Source of the DNA: an uncultured bacterium
GTDB taxonomy: Bacteria > Verrucomicrobiota > Lentisphaeria > Victivallales > UBA1829
Length of the DNA: 64,000 nt
Reading direction: 5' to 3'
Assembly: GCA_949297765.1 (NCBI GenBank)
Contig: CASFTV010000001.1
Location: 186,001-250,000 of the forward strand
Shown: in pieces, positions 43,839 to 53,518 of the stretch
How positions within the stretch are numbered: the stretch's first letter is position 1
How the letters are laid out: the number at the start of each line of letters is the position of its first letter
Made by a program: the position numbers and the translations under genes
The notes under the pieces: generated by a model
Seen by the model: the letters and a program-made list of their open reading frames with translations, nothing else
The model's database searches: none
What the model was told of the DNA's origin: nothing

Positions 43839-44723
43839 TCACCTCATCATTTTCATTGCCTGGAGGATCACCGGCCCGAGCAGCAGGAGAAACACCGCGG
43901 GGAAAATGAACAGCACCACCGGCATCAGGAGTTTCACCGGAGCCTCTCCCGCCAGTTTTTCCGCGCGGGAGAACCGTTTGTTCCGCAGCTGGTCGCTCTG
44001 GATGCGCAGCAGACCGCCGATGCTGATGCCCAGTTCATCCGCCTGCACGATGGAGTGGAGTACCGCGGTAAGATCCGGCTGCTGGGTGCGGTTTGCCATG
44101 TCGCGGAGGGCGGTCTGCCGCTTTTTGCCCAGACGGATCTCCTGAAGCGCCCGGGTGAACTCCTCGCCCAGAGCGTCCATTGGACGTTTTGCAAGAATAT
44201 CCTTCAGCGCGGAAAGGAAGTCTTTTCCCGCTTCCACCGAGAGCGTCAGAAGATCCAGCAGATTCGGCAGGGCGCGCATAATGGAAAAATGACGCTTGTT
44301 CACCATGTTCCTCAGCCACGCGTTCGGATAGATGTAGAGCATGGCCAGCAGAAGCAGTCCGTAGAGCGGTTTCCCCGCCACCATGCACAGAATCAGAATG
44401 ATTGCGCCGAGGAGCGCGAGGAGCAGTTTGGCGGCAAGGAAGCGTTCGGAAGAGATGGTCTGATCGTATCCGGCCATCATCAGCTGGTTTGCCGTTTTCC
44501 GTTCCGTTTCCTGAAAGGCCGGATGGCGGAGCAGGGGGACGAGGCTTCCTGTGAACGGAAGAACCAGTTTGAGAAGGACGGGAAGCTGTTTGGAGAGATC
44601 GGCGGGAAATTCCGCTTCCGTGTCAATGTCGATGGAGGAGAGTGCGCCGGCGATCAAATAGAGAATGGCCGCGCACGAGAGTCCCGCGCAGAGGGCTGCC
44701 AGAAACGTCAGAATGGTGTCCAT
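43839..44723 (-). CDS. tadC: TadC-type inner-membrane protein (T2SF domain)
   Basis: 294 residues. Three or four hydrophobic segments flank a cytoplasmic T2SF domain (about 135-260: LPNLLDLLTLSVEAGKDF, FTRALQEIRLGKKRQTALRD, HSIVQADELGISIGGLLR). TadC, with TadB, forms the membrane platform on which the CpaF ATPase acts in Flp/Tad pilus assembly. It follows tadB by 15 bases and precedes DUF192 by 6. Confidence 0.92.
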   Translation of the reverse strand: MDTILTFLAALCAGLSCAAILYLIAGALSSIDIDTEAEFPADLSKQLPVLLKLVLPFTGSLVPLLRHPAFQETERKTANQLMMAGYDQTISSERFLAAKLLLALLGAIILILCMVAGKPLYGLLLLAMLYIYPNAWLRNMVNKRHFSIMRALPNLLDLLTLSVEAGKDFLSALKDILAKRPMDALGEEFTRALQEIRLGKKRQTALRDMANRTQQPDLTAVLHSIVQADELGISIGGLLRIQSDQLRNKRFSRAEKLAGEAPVKLLMPVVLFIFPAVFLLLLGPVILQAMKMMR

Positions 44724-44738
44724 GATGCGGATTTCTCC

Positions 44739-45632
44739 TCAGATGTCGATGGTTGTGATTTTCCGGATGATCAGGAATCCCGCGATGACGAGACCGATCG
44801 CGCAAAGCAGGATCACGATTCCCAGCGGCGAGTTCAGAAAAGCGTTGACCATATCGGGAGCGATGTATCCCATTGCCATCAGCAGCAGGAAGGGCATTGC
44901 GCCGATGATGATGGCCTGCAGGCGTCCCTGGGCGGTGAGCGCCGCGGCTTTGCGCGTGACCCGGAGGCGTTCCCGGATCACAAAAGCGAGTCGTTCCAGA
45001 ACGTTGGTCAGTTCTCCTCCGGTCTGCCGCGCGGTCACGACGGCGATTGACACCAGCTCGAAATCCTTTGATCCGACCCGTTTGGACATCTTTCCGAACG
45101 CCTCTTCAAAACTTACGCCGAGACGCAGTTCCTGTGTCAGAAGATTGAATTCAAATGAAATCGGATGGCGGTTCATCCGGGCTATTTCATCCAGCGCCTG
45201 AGGCAGACTGAATCCCGCCTTCAGCGATCCGCTGATGGAGAGCAGTGCATCCTCCAGCTGTTCATTGAATTTGAGCAGCCGCTGATTCTTCAGGTATCCC
45301 AGATAGATCCGGGGAAGCGGAAAGGCTGCTCCCAGCCCGATCATGCCGAAAATAAGGAGCTTCGGGATTGAGGGGGTCCCGGAAAAGAACGTCACAAGGG
45401 CAATCGCAAGAAACGCGCCGAGCGCCGAAAACGCCAGACTCAGATCGAAAATCCTGCCCGGCGGCATTTGCAGAAGAATATCGTCGTACTGAATGGTGGT
45501 CTCTTCAATGTAGCGCTCCTTGTAGCGCCGGGAGGCGTCCGAGAGAAAATCCACAATCACCACGGTCGCGCAGGTCACCGCAAGCGCGGAGCAGAGACAG
45601 GCAATCAGGGTGAGATCGGTCAGCAGATTCAT
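44739..45632 (-). CDS. tadB: TadB-type inner-membrane protein (T2SF domain)
   Basis: 297 residues, an N-terminal membrane segment, a pair of membrane segments near 63-110, a T2SF domain (FNEQLEDALLSISGSLKAGF, FEEAFGKMSKRV, VVTARQTGGELTNVLERLA) and two C-terminal membrane segments. Together with TadC it makes the assembly platform for a Tad pilus or pseudopilus. The start overlaps the cpaF stop by 4 bp. The signature SGSLKAGFSLPQAL is typical of TadB. Confidence 0.92.
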   Translation of the reverse strand: MNLLTDLTLIACLCSALAVTCATVVIVDFLSDASRRYKERYIEETTIQYDDILLQMPPGRIFDLSLAFSALGAFLAIALVTFFSGTPSIPKLLIFGMIGLGAAFPLPRIYLGYLKNQRLLKFNEQLEDALLSISGSLKAGFSLPQALDEIARMNRHPISFEFNLLTQELRLGVSFEEAFGKMSKRVGSKDFELVSIAVVTARQTGGELTNVLERLAFVIRERLRVTRKAAALTAQGRLQAIIIGAMPFLLLMAMGYIAPDMVNAFLNSPLGIVILLCAIGLVIAGFLIIRKITTIDI

Positions 45633-47365
45633 TTCCGGTCCTCTCCTTTCAGCATTCCGCGGGAGAAGATGTCAAGATCGAGTTTGAGTCCGGCCCGCTT
45701 GATGTCGTCCATGAACGAGGGCAGATTTCCGGACGGAACGTGGCGTCCCGTCATTTTCCCGTCCGGTCCCCATCCGTCCTGATGGTAGAGGAAGATGTCC
45801 TGCATGGTAATCATATCGCCTTCCATGCGGGTGATTTCCGAAATGTTGGTGACTTTTCTGGTTCCGTCTTTTTCCCGGTTGATCTGGACAATCAGCGAAA
45901 TCGCGGAGGCGATCTGTTCCCGGATGGCCCGGAGCGGGAGGTCGAAGCCCGCCATCAGCACGAGCGTTTCAAGACGGGAGAGGGCGTCGCGAGGGGAGTT
46001 CGCATGAATGGTTGTGAGCGATCCGTCGTGTCCGGTATTCATCGCCTGAAGCATATCGAGCGCTTCTCCGCCGCGGCACTCGCCGATGACGATCCGGTCG
46101 GGGCGCATGCGCAGCGAGTTCCGGACCAGGTCCCGGATGCTGATTTCGCCTTTCCCTTCAATGTTCGCCGGCCGGGATTCCAGTCGGACCACATGATCCT
46201 GCCGCAGCTGCAGTTCCGCCGCGTCTTCGATGGTGATGATCCGTTCGGTGTCGGGCAGAAAGGAACTCAGAATGTTCAGCAGAGTCGTCTTGCCCGATCC
46301 GGTTCCGCCGGAGATGATAATGTTCTTGCGGAGTTTGACGCAGACATTCAGGAAGTCCGCCATTTCGTAGGAGATGGAGCCGAAACGGACCAGATCGTCG
46401 ATCTGGAGCGGATTCCGGGAGAATTTCCGGATGGTGATTGTCGGCCCGACCAGCGAGAGCGGCGGGATGATCGCGTTGACTCGGGATCCGTCCTTCAGAC
46501 GGGCGTCGACCATCGGAGAGCTTTCGTCGATGCGCCGTCCCAGCGGAGCGACGATCCGTTCGATCGCGGCGAGAACCTGGTGATTGTCGGCGAACGCCAT
46601 ATCCGTCTTGTGCAGGACCCCTTTTGTTTCCACATAGACGCTGTCCGGTCCGTTGACCATGATTTCCGTGATGGCCGGCATTGCGATCAGATCTTCCAGC
46701 GGTCCGAGTCCGATGGCTTCGTGGACCAGCTCCCGTTCGATCTTTTCGGTTGTGACGCCGTCCGGGAGGGTGACGGTCAGTTCGGAGATGATCTCGTGAA
46801 TGGTTTCCCGCGCCTTTTTCTCCAGATCCTCCTGCGCGGCTCCGGAAAGGACCATCCGCTTCAGATTCAGGCGCTTGAGCAGTTCAATATGGGAAAGACG
46901 TTTGATCTCCTGAACCAGCGCCCGCGCCTCCAGAGGAATGCCGGAAACCTGAAGGATGGGAATTTCCGCGGGCGGCTCTTTCTTCCGCGGTGCCGGCGGC
47001 GGGGGATCCGACGGCTGCTCCTGTTTCATCGAAGCAAACGGATTTTCCGGTTTTTTCTGTTCCTGTGCAGCATTCTCCTCTGTGCCGAGCGCGGTGATTT
47101 CCGCACCGCCGATCCGGATGGAACTGCCGGGACGGATATGGACGGTCTGTCCGCGGAACTCTTCTCCGTCAACGGTGATTCCGCCGCCGAGGTCGGCGAT
47201 CTTCAAATCGGTCTCTGTCGCGATCAGCTGACAGTGGCGCGGAACGATTCCCGGCGCCTGAAGCGTCAGATGGCAGGCGGGACTGGACCCGACCCGGTAG
47301 GTCCCGGGCACCAGACGCGCCTTGACATCTTCCCTTCCGGGAATACGGATCAGAATCTCATACAT
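45629..47365 (-). CDS. cpaF: CpaF/TadA-type secretion ATPase with an N-terminal FHA domain
   Basis: 578 residues, longer than the usual ~450-480 because an FHA domain occupies about 1-95 ([19 protein letters not shown], the Asn/Gly-poor VDGEEFRGQ) and is joined by a Pro/Lys-rich linker. The CpaF part has [15 protein letters not shown], the P-loop GGTGSGKTT near 353, [26 protein letters not shown] and [12 protein letters not shown]. It powers Tad pilus assembly. The FHA domain would let a Ser/Thr kinase control the motor; this is inference. It follows cpaB by 3 bases and overlaps tadB by 4 bp. Confidence 0.92.
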   Translation of the reverse strand: MYEILIRIPGREDVKARLVPGTYRVGSSPACHLTLQAPGIVPRHCQLIATETDLKIADLGGGITVDGEEFRGQTVHIRPGSSIRIGGAEITALGTEENAAQEQKKPENPFASMKQEQPSDPPPPAPRKKEPPAEIPILQVSGIPLEARALVQEIKRLSHIELLKRLNLKRMVLSGAAQEDLEKKARETIHEIISELTVTLPDGVTTEKIERELVHEAIGLGPLEDLIAMPAITEIMVNGPDSVYVETKGVLHKTDMAFADNHQVLAAIERIVAPLGRRIDESSPMVDARLKDGSRVNAIIPPLSLVGPTITIRKFSRNPLQIDDLVRFGSISYEMADFLNVCVKLRKNIIISGGTGSGKTTLLNILSSFLPDTERIITIEDAAELQLRQDHVVRLESRPANIEGKGEISIRDLVRNSLRMRPDRIVIGECRGGEALDMLQAMNTGHDGSLTTIHANSPRDALSRLETLVLMAGFDLPLRAIREQIASAISLIVQINREKDGTRKVTNISEITRMEGDMITMQDIFLYHQDGWGPDGKMTGRHVPSGNLPSFMDDIKRAGLKLDLDIFSRGMLKGEDRK

Positions 47366-47368
47366 GGA

Positions 47369-48163
47369 TCAGTACCTCAGACGGGTGCTTTTTTCCTCCC
47401 GCTCCTGCATGTATTTGTTGACGTTCTGCTGAAGGTATTTCCAGTTGACGCTCTGAAGATCGGTGGCAACCGCCGCGTCCTCGTAATTGCGCAGGCTCAT
47501 CTGAATGCGTCCTTTCTGCGATGCGAAAATAATCATCTCCACCTCTTTCGGCGAGAGTTCCAGTGTAACGGTGGAGTATCCGCGCGGAGCGCGTTTGCCG
47601 TCCTGAACTCCGTAATCCGTTCCGGTGGCGATCACGCGCACTTTCTGGAGGATGGTCAGGGTGATTGTGTCGAGAGTGGTGTCGCCCTTCAGATCCGGGA
47701 ATTTGAACGTCCCGATCAAATCCACATAGTTGTTCGGTTGGACCAGTCCGGAGACCGACGCCGTCTGATCGACCGCGATCGAAACCGCCCGGTATCCGGG
47801 CTGGATCAGGCGGGTCAGACCGTCTTTCCCTCCGGAGACCGCGTTCTGCAGGTCGTTCCACTGGAGGATTTTTCCCCGCGGAATGGAGAGCTGCGCCTTC
47901 CGGTTGATAATCAGATTTTTCTGGCTGTAGGGAATATGGCGGCTGGAGGAGAGCTGTGCCGAATACATCTTGATTTTCGTCCCGCGGATGACATCCTCGG
48001 TGATGGGTTCGTTTTCCGCCACATCCTTGATGAGCTGGAGAACGGCGACCTCTGTCGTCGCCGCCTGGATTTTCCGTTTTTCCTGATTGATCTGCTGAAA
48101 GGTCAGCATGAATGCCATTACGCCGAAAAAAACTGCCGCCAGAAGTAAGAGTTTCTGTTTCAT
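47369..48163 (-). CDS. cpaB: CpaB-type Flp pilus assembly protein
   Basis: 264 residues: a single N-terminal membrane segment (LLLLAAVFFGVMAFML), a SAF domain (VAVLQLIKDVAENEPIT, QAQLSIPRGKILQWNDL) and a C-terminal RcpC/CpaB region (IQPGYRAVSIAVDQTASVSG, VQPNNYVDLIGTF, TVTLELSPKEVEMI). CpaB lies in the periplasm and links the inner platform to the secretin. Here it begins the run and has its own promoter. The CpaC secretin normally next to it is absent. Confidence 0.88.
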   Translation of the reverse strand: MKQKLLLLAAVFFGVMAFMLTFQQINQEKRKIQAATTEVAVLQLIKDVAENEPITEDVIRGTKIKMYSAQLSSSRHIPYSQKNLIINRKAQLSIPRGKILQWNDLQNAVSGGKDGLTRLIQPGYRAVSIAVDQTASVSGLVQPNNYVDLIGTFKFPDLKGDTTLDTITLTILQKVRVIATGTDYGVQDGKRAPRGYSTVTLELSPKEVEMIIFASQKGRIQMSLRNYEDAAVATDLQSVNWKYLQQNVNKYMQEREEKSTRLRY

Positions 48164-48209
48164 CGCCGGTTCCTTGCTGGTAAAATAAATCCGTATTGTT
48201 ATGAAGAGG

Positions 48210-48237
48210 AATATAACAGCGGAAATCCAAAAATCAA
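48210..48237 (-). promoter_or_regulatory. Promoter of the cpaB-led run
   Basis: TTGATT (48232-48237) and TATATT (48210-48215) on the minus strand, 16 bases apart, 46 bases before the cpaB ATG. The -35 box contains the stop codon of the upstream gene. Confidence 0.6.
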
Positions 48238-49932
48238 GGTGCGGTGGCGGAAAGTTGCGGACTGTTCTGAATCTCTCCGGCGGAGGGGGGATCCTTTTGT
48301 TTCAGAAGGGTCGCCGCGATCGGAAGGAGAATCATCGGATTGAACGCGAAAAAACGGTAATCCTGTGCGCAGAGCAGCAGCATGGTTCCCCAGTTGTAGC
48401 AGAGCCATGGGAGAGTCAGAGTCAGGACTTTTTCTCCGCCTCTGCGCAGAAGACCCGCCGACAGAAACAGAAACACCAGATTGCAGCTCCCGATCGACCA
48501 GATCCATCCGAACAGCGGCGAATTCAGAAAAAGGTTGATCAGGAATCTGCGGTCGAAGCGGGTGAACGTTTCCTGAGGAAATCCGGGCAGTTCATAATCG
48601 AATTCCGCGGTCGGCGCCCAGACGACCTCCGTCTGCCGCGCGGCTGCCCGAAGAGCGCTTTGAGGCGCCGACCGGACGGTCTGGAAAAAAAAGTGACAGA
48701 AATTCCCGCGGCGTTGTTCCCAGAATTTTTTCTTTCAGCGTTTCGCTGTGGTCATTTCTCCATTTGAATGTGTTGTAATTGCCGAACAGCAGGTAACGCC
48801 GCCAGACAATTTCCGGACGGATGCTCAGCAGGAACTCTTTCGTCTCTTTGGGAAGACGGTCCGGATCGACCAGCAGGACTCCCGCCATGATGCTCATCGG
48901 CAGACCGACCGTTTCGAAGCCGGTCTGTTCCCGGCGGCTTTTGAGTGTTTCAGCTTTTGCCGTCCGGAACTCCTCGGTGAACGGGCTTTTCCGGAGATCC
49001 GGATGTTCCAGATAGACCGTTGCAACGTTTTTCACCAGCCAGACCGTTCCAAGAACGACAAGGGAAACGCCGATCAGGCGCAGAGCATATCGCCGGTAGA
49101 CCAGCGGCAGAAGAACCATCAGCGGAAGAACAATCATTCCTCCGTTGTGGCGGATCAGGAAAATCCCGGAAAAAAGCAGATAGAAAAGGAGCAGCACGCG
49201 CAGACTTTTCAGCCGTTCCCCGTCGGAAAAGAACAGCAGGCAGAGCTGTCCGGTCAGCAGGAGCGCGAGAATCACCAGAACCGCGTCCTTGAGAATCGTC
49301 TGATAGAGCCACCAGGTGACCGGGTTCAGGACCCAGTACCACAGAAGAAACCGGACCCATTTTTGCGGGATTCCGTTCCGGAGCAGAAGATGCAGAATCC
49401 AGCGGAAGGTCAGAAGAAGACAGAAAAACTGAATCAGTGCGCTTTCCGTCATTGTGTTGGTCAGCAGGGAGGTTGCCCGGAGCAGGAGCGTATGAAGCAC
49501 CGGATGCCAGTCTTTGAAATGGAGGGTCTGCACCTGTTCCCACTGATCGACGGTGTCCGGATTATTGAAATCCGGCTGGTCCAGCAGATAAAGTGCGGCA
49601 AACAGCACAAAGCAGACGGCCAGGACCCGGTCGATGGTCCGTTCCAGTTCCGTCCCCGATGGATGCGCTTTTCCGGAAAACGAGAACTTTTCCCGGAGAA
49701 AATCTCCCGCTTTCAGCGTCAGGAAAAGACCGGCGATCCAGAGCGGTAGCAGCAGAAAAACCGGGAAGGAGCAGGTCCGGTTCAGAGCGTTGTAAAACGT
49801 TGCGACCAGCAGAAGATAGGTTGCAGAGAGAATCAGCACTCCGAAGAACGCAAGTCTGGCCAGGGGCGTTTCCGGACAGAGATGCCGGAACGGAATTCGG
49901 TCAGAGGGAAGTCCGGGAAGAATCCGTTTCAT
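48234..49932 (-). pseudogene. Frameshifted multi-pass membrane protein (GT-C/DUF6020-like)
   Basis: The frame from the ATG at 49932 runs 446 residues to 48592. It then loses similarity to a membrane protein after a run of eight T residues (48685-48692) and becomes Arg/Ser-rich. Removing one T (or a -1-type slip) continues the frame for another ~150 residues to the stop at 48234, including LINLFLNSPLFGWIWSIGSC and WLCYNWGTMLLLCAQDYRF. The joined product would be ~565 residues with some ten membrane segments and an early WHPVLHTLLL motif, like polytopic glycosyltransferase-C-type proteins. A sequencing error, slippage or real inactivation are all possible. Family call uncertain. Confidence 0.7.
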
Positions 49933-51450
49933 GATATGTCTGTTCCGCGTTGATGTTCCAGAGATCGCTTTTTTCCGCCGTCCCGTTCATGACTTCGACG
50001 GCTTTCAGACCGGTCAGCATGGAGTGGTCCATATTGTTGTAGCGATGCTGTCCGTTCCGGCCGATGCAGAAGAGATTGTCGAAACGGTCCAGATATGCGC
50101 GAATCGTCTCCCACTGCGCATAGGACCCGAAATAGGCGGGATAGGCTTTCTGCACCCGGATCCGGACGGCGTCGAGAACATCCTCTTTCCGGATGAAGCC
50201 GGTCTTTTCCAGTTCTCCGACGGCGAAGTCGATGAACTCCCGGTCGGACATGCTCCAGAGTGAATCGCCCTCGGAACAGAAATATTCCAGTCCGATCCAG
50301 ACCTGTTTCTCCGGATCGGCCGGAAGATAGGGGGACCAGTTGTTGAAAATCTGAAGCCGGCCGAGGCGGACCTCCTTTTCCTGAATGTAGATCCAGCAGT
50401 CGGGAATGATGTCGTTCCAGGTTTTCCGTGCGGTGTCGTTGCGGAGATTCATTCTGTCGAGGAGAAGTCCGACGGTGATGAAATCCCGATAGGGCAGGGC
50501 GCAGGAGGGGACTCGCACCTCTTCCGGCACATCCTTCATTCCTGCAATTAGTTCGCTGACCGGAATGGAGGAGAAGAAGACGTCGCATGTTTCGCTGCGG
50601 AGGACACCATTCTCCCGGTATTCCACTTCCGTGATCCTTCCATTTTCCGAGCGGACGGCCGTGATCTCTGCATTCAGGCGGATGATTCCCCCTCTTTTCC
50701 GGATTTCGTCCGCCATGAACTCCCAGTACTGGCCGGGACCGCGTTTGGGATACTGGAAAGATTCAATCAGCGAGGTCTCCTTTTTCCGGCAGAAGGGTCC
50801 TGCCACAGCCGAAAAGAGCGCTTTCCACAGGGAAAGCCCCTTGACGCGCTGGCGTCCCCAGTCCGGCGCGATTTCCGCCGGAGAGATTCCCCAGAGCTTC
50901 TTTGTATAGTCCCGGAAAAAGGTTTCGTAGAGCGGTTTCCCGAAGCGGTTGATGTAGAAATCCTCCAGAGAGTGTTCTTCCCGTTTGCGGATCTGGACTG
51001 GCAGATAGCCGAAAAAGATCCGGATGCTGTTGCACACTCCGAGTTTCAGAAGCGTCCCGAACGATGGCGAGAGGGGGTAGTCGAACAGATGTTTCCGGTA
51101 AAAGATTCTGGAAATCCGAGTCCGGTTCAGCATCACCTGTTCGGCGTGTTCCGGATCGGGTCCTCCGGGGACGAGTTCCACGGAGTGGTTCAGCGCGATA
51201 TCGTCTTTTGCCGGACTGCCCTGTATGGGGAAAAGCGAGTACCACAGCTCCTTCACTTCCGGGCTTTTGGTGAAAAAGTGGTGTCCGCCGATGTCGAGAT
51301 GATTTCCTTTGTACCGTTCGGTCCGGGAAAGCCCTCCGATCAGACTGGTCTTTTCCAGAAGGATGGGGCGGTATCCTTCCTGAACCAGACGATATCCGGC
51401 CGTCAGACCGGCGGGGCCGCAGCCGCGATCACAATTTTCTGTTCTTTCAT
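49901..51450 (-). pseudogene. Frameshifted FAD/NAD(P)-binding oxidoreductase (protoporphyrinogen-oxidase/UDP-galactopyranose-mutase-like fold)
   Basis: The long frame has GLTAGYRLVQEGYRPILLEK, IGGLSRT, IGGHHFFTKS and a C-terminal GRNGQHRYNNMDHSMLTGL (FAD site), so it is a complete amine-oxidase-type flavoprotein except for its N terminus. The natural ATG (51450, MKEQKIVIA) is in another frame. Restoring a single G in the GCGG at 51423-51426 gives VIAGCGPAGL, a perfect dinucleotide-binding GxGxxG. Thus one base is missing in this sequence. Intact relatives act in nucleotide-sugar or isoprenoid oxidation near glycan loci. It overlaps the next, also frameshifted, gene by 32 bases. Confidence 0.75.
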
Positions 51451-51607
51451 AAGTCTGTTCTTTTTCGCGGAACGGCGGAACCGGGCATTTTCCGCCGGAC
51501 AGTTTGAATGTGCAAATAATCAAGTTAGTATACACATTCTTTCCTGAAAATTAAGGGCTGGAGCTCAATTTTTCAAAATTTCATTCTTTCTATGCGGGAA
51601 AAACGGT

Positions 51608-52300
51608 TCACGCGTCCCGAAGATGGTTCCGGATTGCGCGATAGGCCGATTCCGGGGAACAGGCGCGGAAGGCTTCCGCAATTTCGCGGTGTTCCCTGCG
51701 GAGTCTGGCAAGATTTCCGGGGGTGCACCAGTGAGCGTCCTCCTCCCGGCAGATGCGGTGATGGAAGAATTCGCGGAGGGCGGTCATGACCACGCCGAGC
51801 ATCCGGCATTCCGACGAGCGGAAGAGCGCAATGTGAAAATTGATTTCCGCCTCGTCCAGCTTCCGCGGATCGGGCGGCGTTTCCCGGGAGAGACGTTCAA
51901 ACAGAAGACGCGCTTTTTCGATGGATTCGATATGCCGTTCCTGCGCGTTTTCCACGGCATCCGCGATACATCCCAGTTCCAGAGTCCGGCGCAGTTCGAA
52001 AAGTTCGTTCACCATCTCCTGTTCCGGAAGAATAATCCGGGCGATGGTGTTTTCCAGAAGATCAATCAGGCCGGGATTGGCCAGACGGAGACAGCTCCCG
52101 CGGCGCGAAACAATCAGTCCGATTCCCTTCAGATAGCAGAAGGCTTCCCGCAGCGCCACCCGCGAAACGCCGAAGCTCTGCATCATTTCGCTTTCCGTCG
52201 GCAGGGGATCTCCGCTTTTGAGTTTTTTCCTGCGGATCTCTGCAAGAATCTGTTCGACGACCTGTTCTGTCAGGGTCTTTTTTTTTCGTTTTTCCGGCAT
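51608..52300 (-). CDS. GntR/FadR-family transcriptional regulator
   Basis: 230 residues from the ATG at 52300, with GGAG 5 bases upstream; the open frame further upstream is a shadow. The winged helix domain (about 8-75) has the GntR motif SGDPLPTESEMMQSFGVSRVALREA. The FCD effector domain (about 90-220) has FELRRTLELGCIADA, the metal/ligand residues in EINFHIALFRSS, and EHREIAEAF. FCD proteins bind small carboxylates or sugar acids. It follows the oxidoreductase gene (94-base gap with two hairpins), its likely target. Confidence 0.92.
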   Translation of the reverse strand: MPEKRKKKTLTEQVVEQILAEIRRKKLKSGDPLPTESEMMQSFGVSRVALREAFCYLKGIGLIVSRRGSCLRLANPGLIDLLENTIARIILPEQEMVNELFELRRTLELGCIADAVENAQERHIESIEKARLLFERLSRETPPDPRKLDEAEINFHIALFRSSECRMLGVVMTALREFFHHRICREEDAHWCTPGNLARLRREHREIAEAFRACSPESAYRAIRNHLRDA

Positions 52301-52328
52301 AGTCTCTCCGCTGCGGTGTGAACAGCAG

Positions 52329-52386
52329 GGCCGGAGACGTTCCGAACGTTCTCCGGCCGGCGGATGCGGTTCCCCGCAGGGGGAAC
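52329..52386. repeat. Two tandem inverted repeats upstream of the GntR gene
   Basis: 52329-52342 pairs with 52344-52358 (14-15 bases, one bulge, almost no loop). 52369-52375 pairs with 52380-52386 (7 bp). They lie between the oxidoreductase stop and the regulator start. Neither is followed by a T run, so an operator or attenuator is as likely as a terminator. Confidence 0.55.
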
Positions 52387-52394
52387 GGCGGTTC

Positions 52395-53477
52395 TTATTT
52401 TCCGAATTCGTCCAGTTTCTGGCGGAATGCGGGGTTCTGGCGTTTGATTTTCTCGGTGGTCCGGACCACATCCAGCGCTTCCTCCGTCTTGATGAGGAAG
52501 GGGACTCCTTCGCGGATCGCAAGGTAGAGATGGTGGTAAATATCGCTGACGGTGTATCCGTTCGAGGGTTCGACCATGATGGTTTTACGGATCCACTTCA
52601 AGTTGTAGGATCCCTGGAAGGAGTTTTCGACGGGCGGCGTGGCGGCGGTGGCTTTCGCGTCCGGACGGCAGGTTTCCGGTGCAAGGTAGCGCAGGCGGAT
52701 ATCCTGTTCATCTTCGCAGATCAGGGAGCCGCGGTCGCCGTAAACCGCATAGACGGGGGCCGGCAGCGCGACACCTCCGGAGATCTCCACGTCGATGATG
52801 CGTCCGTTTTCGCCGCGGAAAATGATTTTGACGGTGTCTTCCGCGTCTCCGAGTCCGTTGATGTTTTTCAGGTCGCTCCAGAGATCCGCCACGGGAGCGT
52901 CAAGCAGACGGAGCGCGTGGTCGATCAGATGGGGTCCCCAGTTGTTGAGCTGGCCGCCTCCGCATTCGAGGATTGCCTGCCAGTCGTCCCGGTAGCTGAA
53001 ATTGTGGCGGCAGAGCTTGATCTCGTAAACCTTTCCGAGAATGCCGCTGTCGATGATTTCGCGGATATGGTTGAACGCGGCTTCCAGACGCCGGTTGTGA
53101 CGGAAAAAAATCTTGCCCGGATGGGCGGCGATCGCCGCTTCGAGCTTTGCAAGTCCCTCTCCGGAAAGGCCGACCGGCTTCTCCAGAAACACGATTTTCC
53201 CCGCGTTCAGTGCGCGGATGCCGTAGTCGATGTGCTGAGGCGAGCGGACCGCGACCGCAACCACCTCGATGTCCGGATCGGCGAGAAATGCTTCTGCATC
53301 CGTGTATCCTTTGCAGCCGGGATAGCGTTTTTCAAGCATGGCGGGCCGTTCCGGATCAATATCGCATCCGGCGACGACTTTGACCTCGCCCTTGTAGCGG
53401 TCGATTTCGTTTGTATGCATTCCCCATCCAGCTCTTCCGAGTCCCCAGATGCCGATTCTGACAGGTGTCTTTTCCAT
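52395..53477 (-). CDS. Gfo/Idh/MocA family NAD(P)-dependent oxidoreductase
   Basis: 360 residues. Rossmann motif GIWGLGRAGWG at 9-19; EKPVGLSGEGL near 100 holds the catalytic-domain Lys; the C-terminal part has GGGQLNNWGPHLIDHALRLL with the active-site Asp and His (WGPHLIDH). A sugar, sugar-acid or inositol dehydrogenase in general; substrate unknown. It has its own strong promoter and is followed by a GntR/FCD regulator. The C-terminal half differs from the oxidoreductase at 8795, so they are not recent duplicates. Confidence 0.92.
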   Translation of the reverse strand: MEKTPVRIGIWGLGRAGWGMHTNEIDRYKGEVKVVAGCDIDPERPAMLEKRYPGCKGYTDAEAFLADPDIEVVAVAVRSPQHIDYGIRALNAGKIVFLEKPVGLSGEGLAKLEAAIAAHPGKIFFRHNRRLEAAFNHIREIIDSGILGKVYEIKLCRHNFSYRDDWQAILECGGGQLNNWGPHLIDHALRLLDAPVADLWSDLKNINGLGDAEDTVKIIFRGENGRIIDVEISGGVALPAPVYAVYGDRGSLICEDEQDIRLRYLAPETCRPDAKATAATPPVENSFQGSYNLKWIRKTIMVEPSNGYTVSDIYHHLYLAIREGVPFLIKTEEALDVVRTTEKIKRQNPAFRQKLDEFGK

Positions 53478-53518
53478 TTTTCCATGCCTTTCTGTGATTT
53501 CAAATGGACAGATTGCAT

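Noticed and set aside
45740-48148. 802-residue open frame on the plus strand
   Set aside because: Opposite cpaF and cpaB, both certain. The translation is low-complexity Arg/Asp/Phe-rich; a shadow frame.
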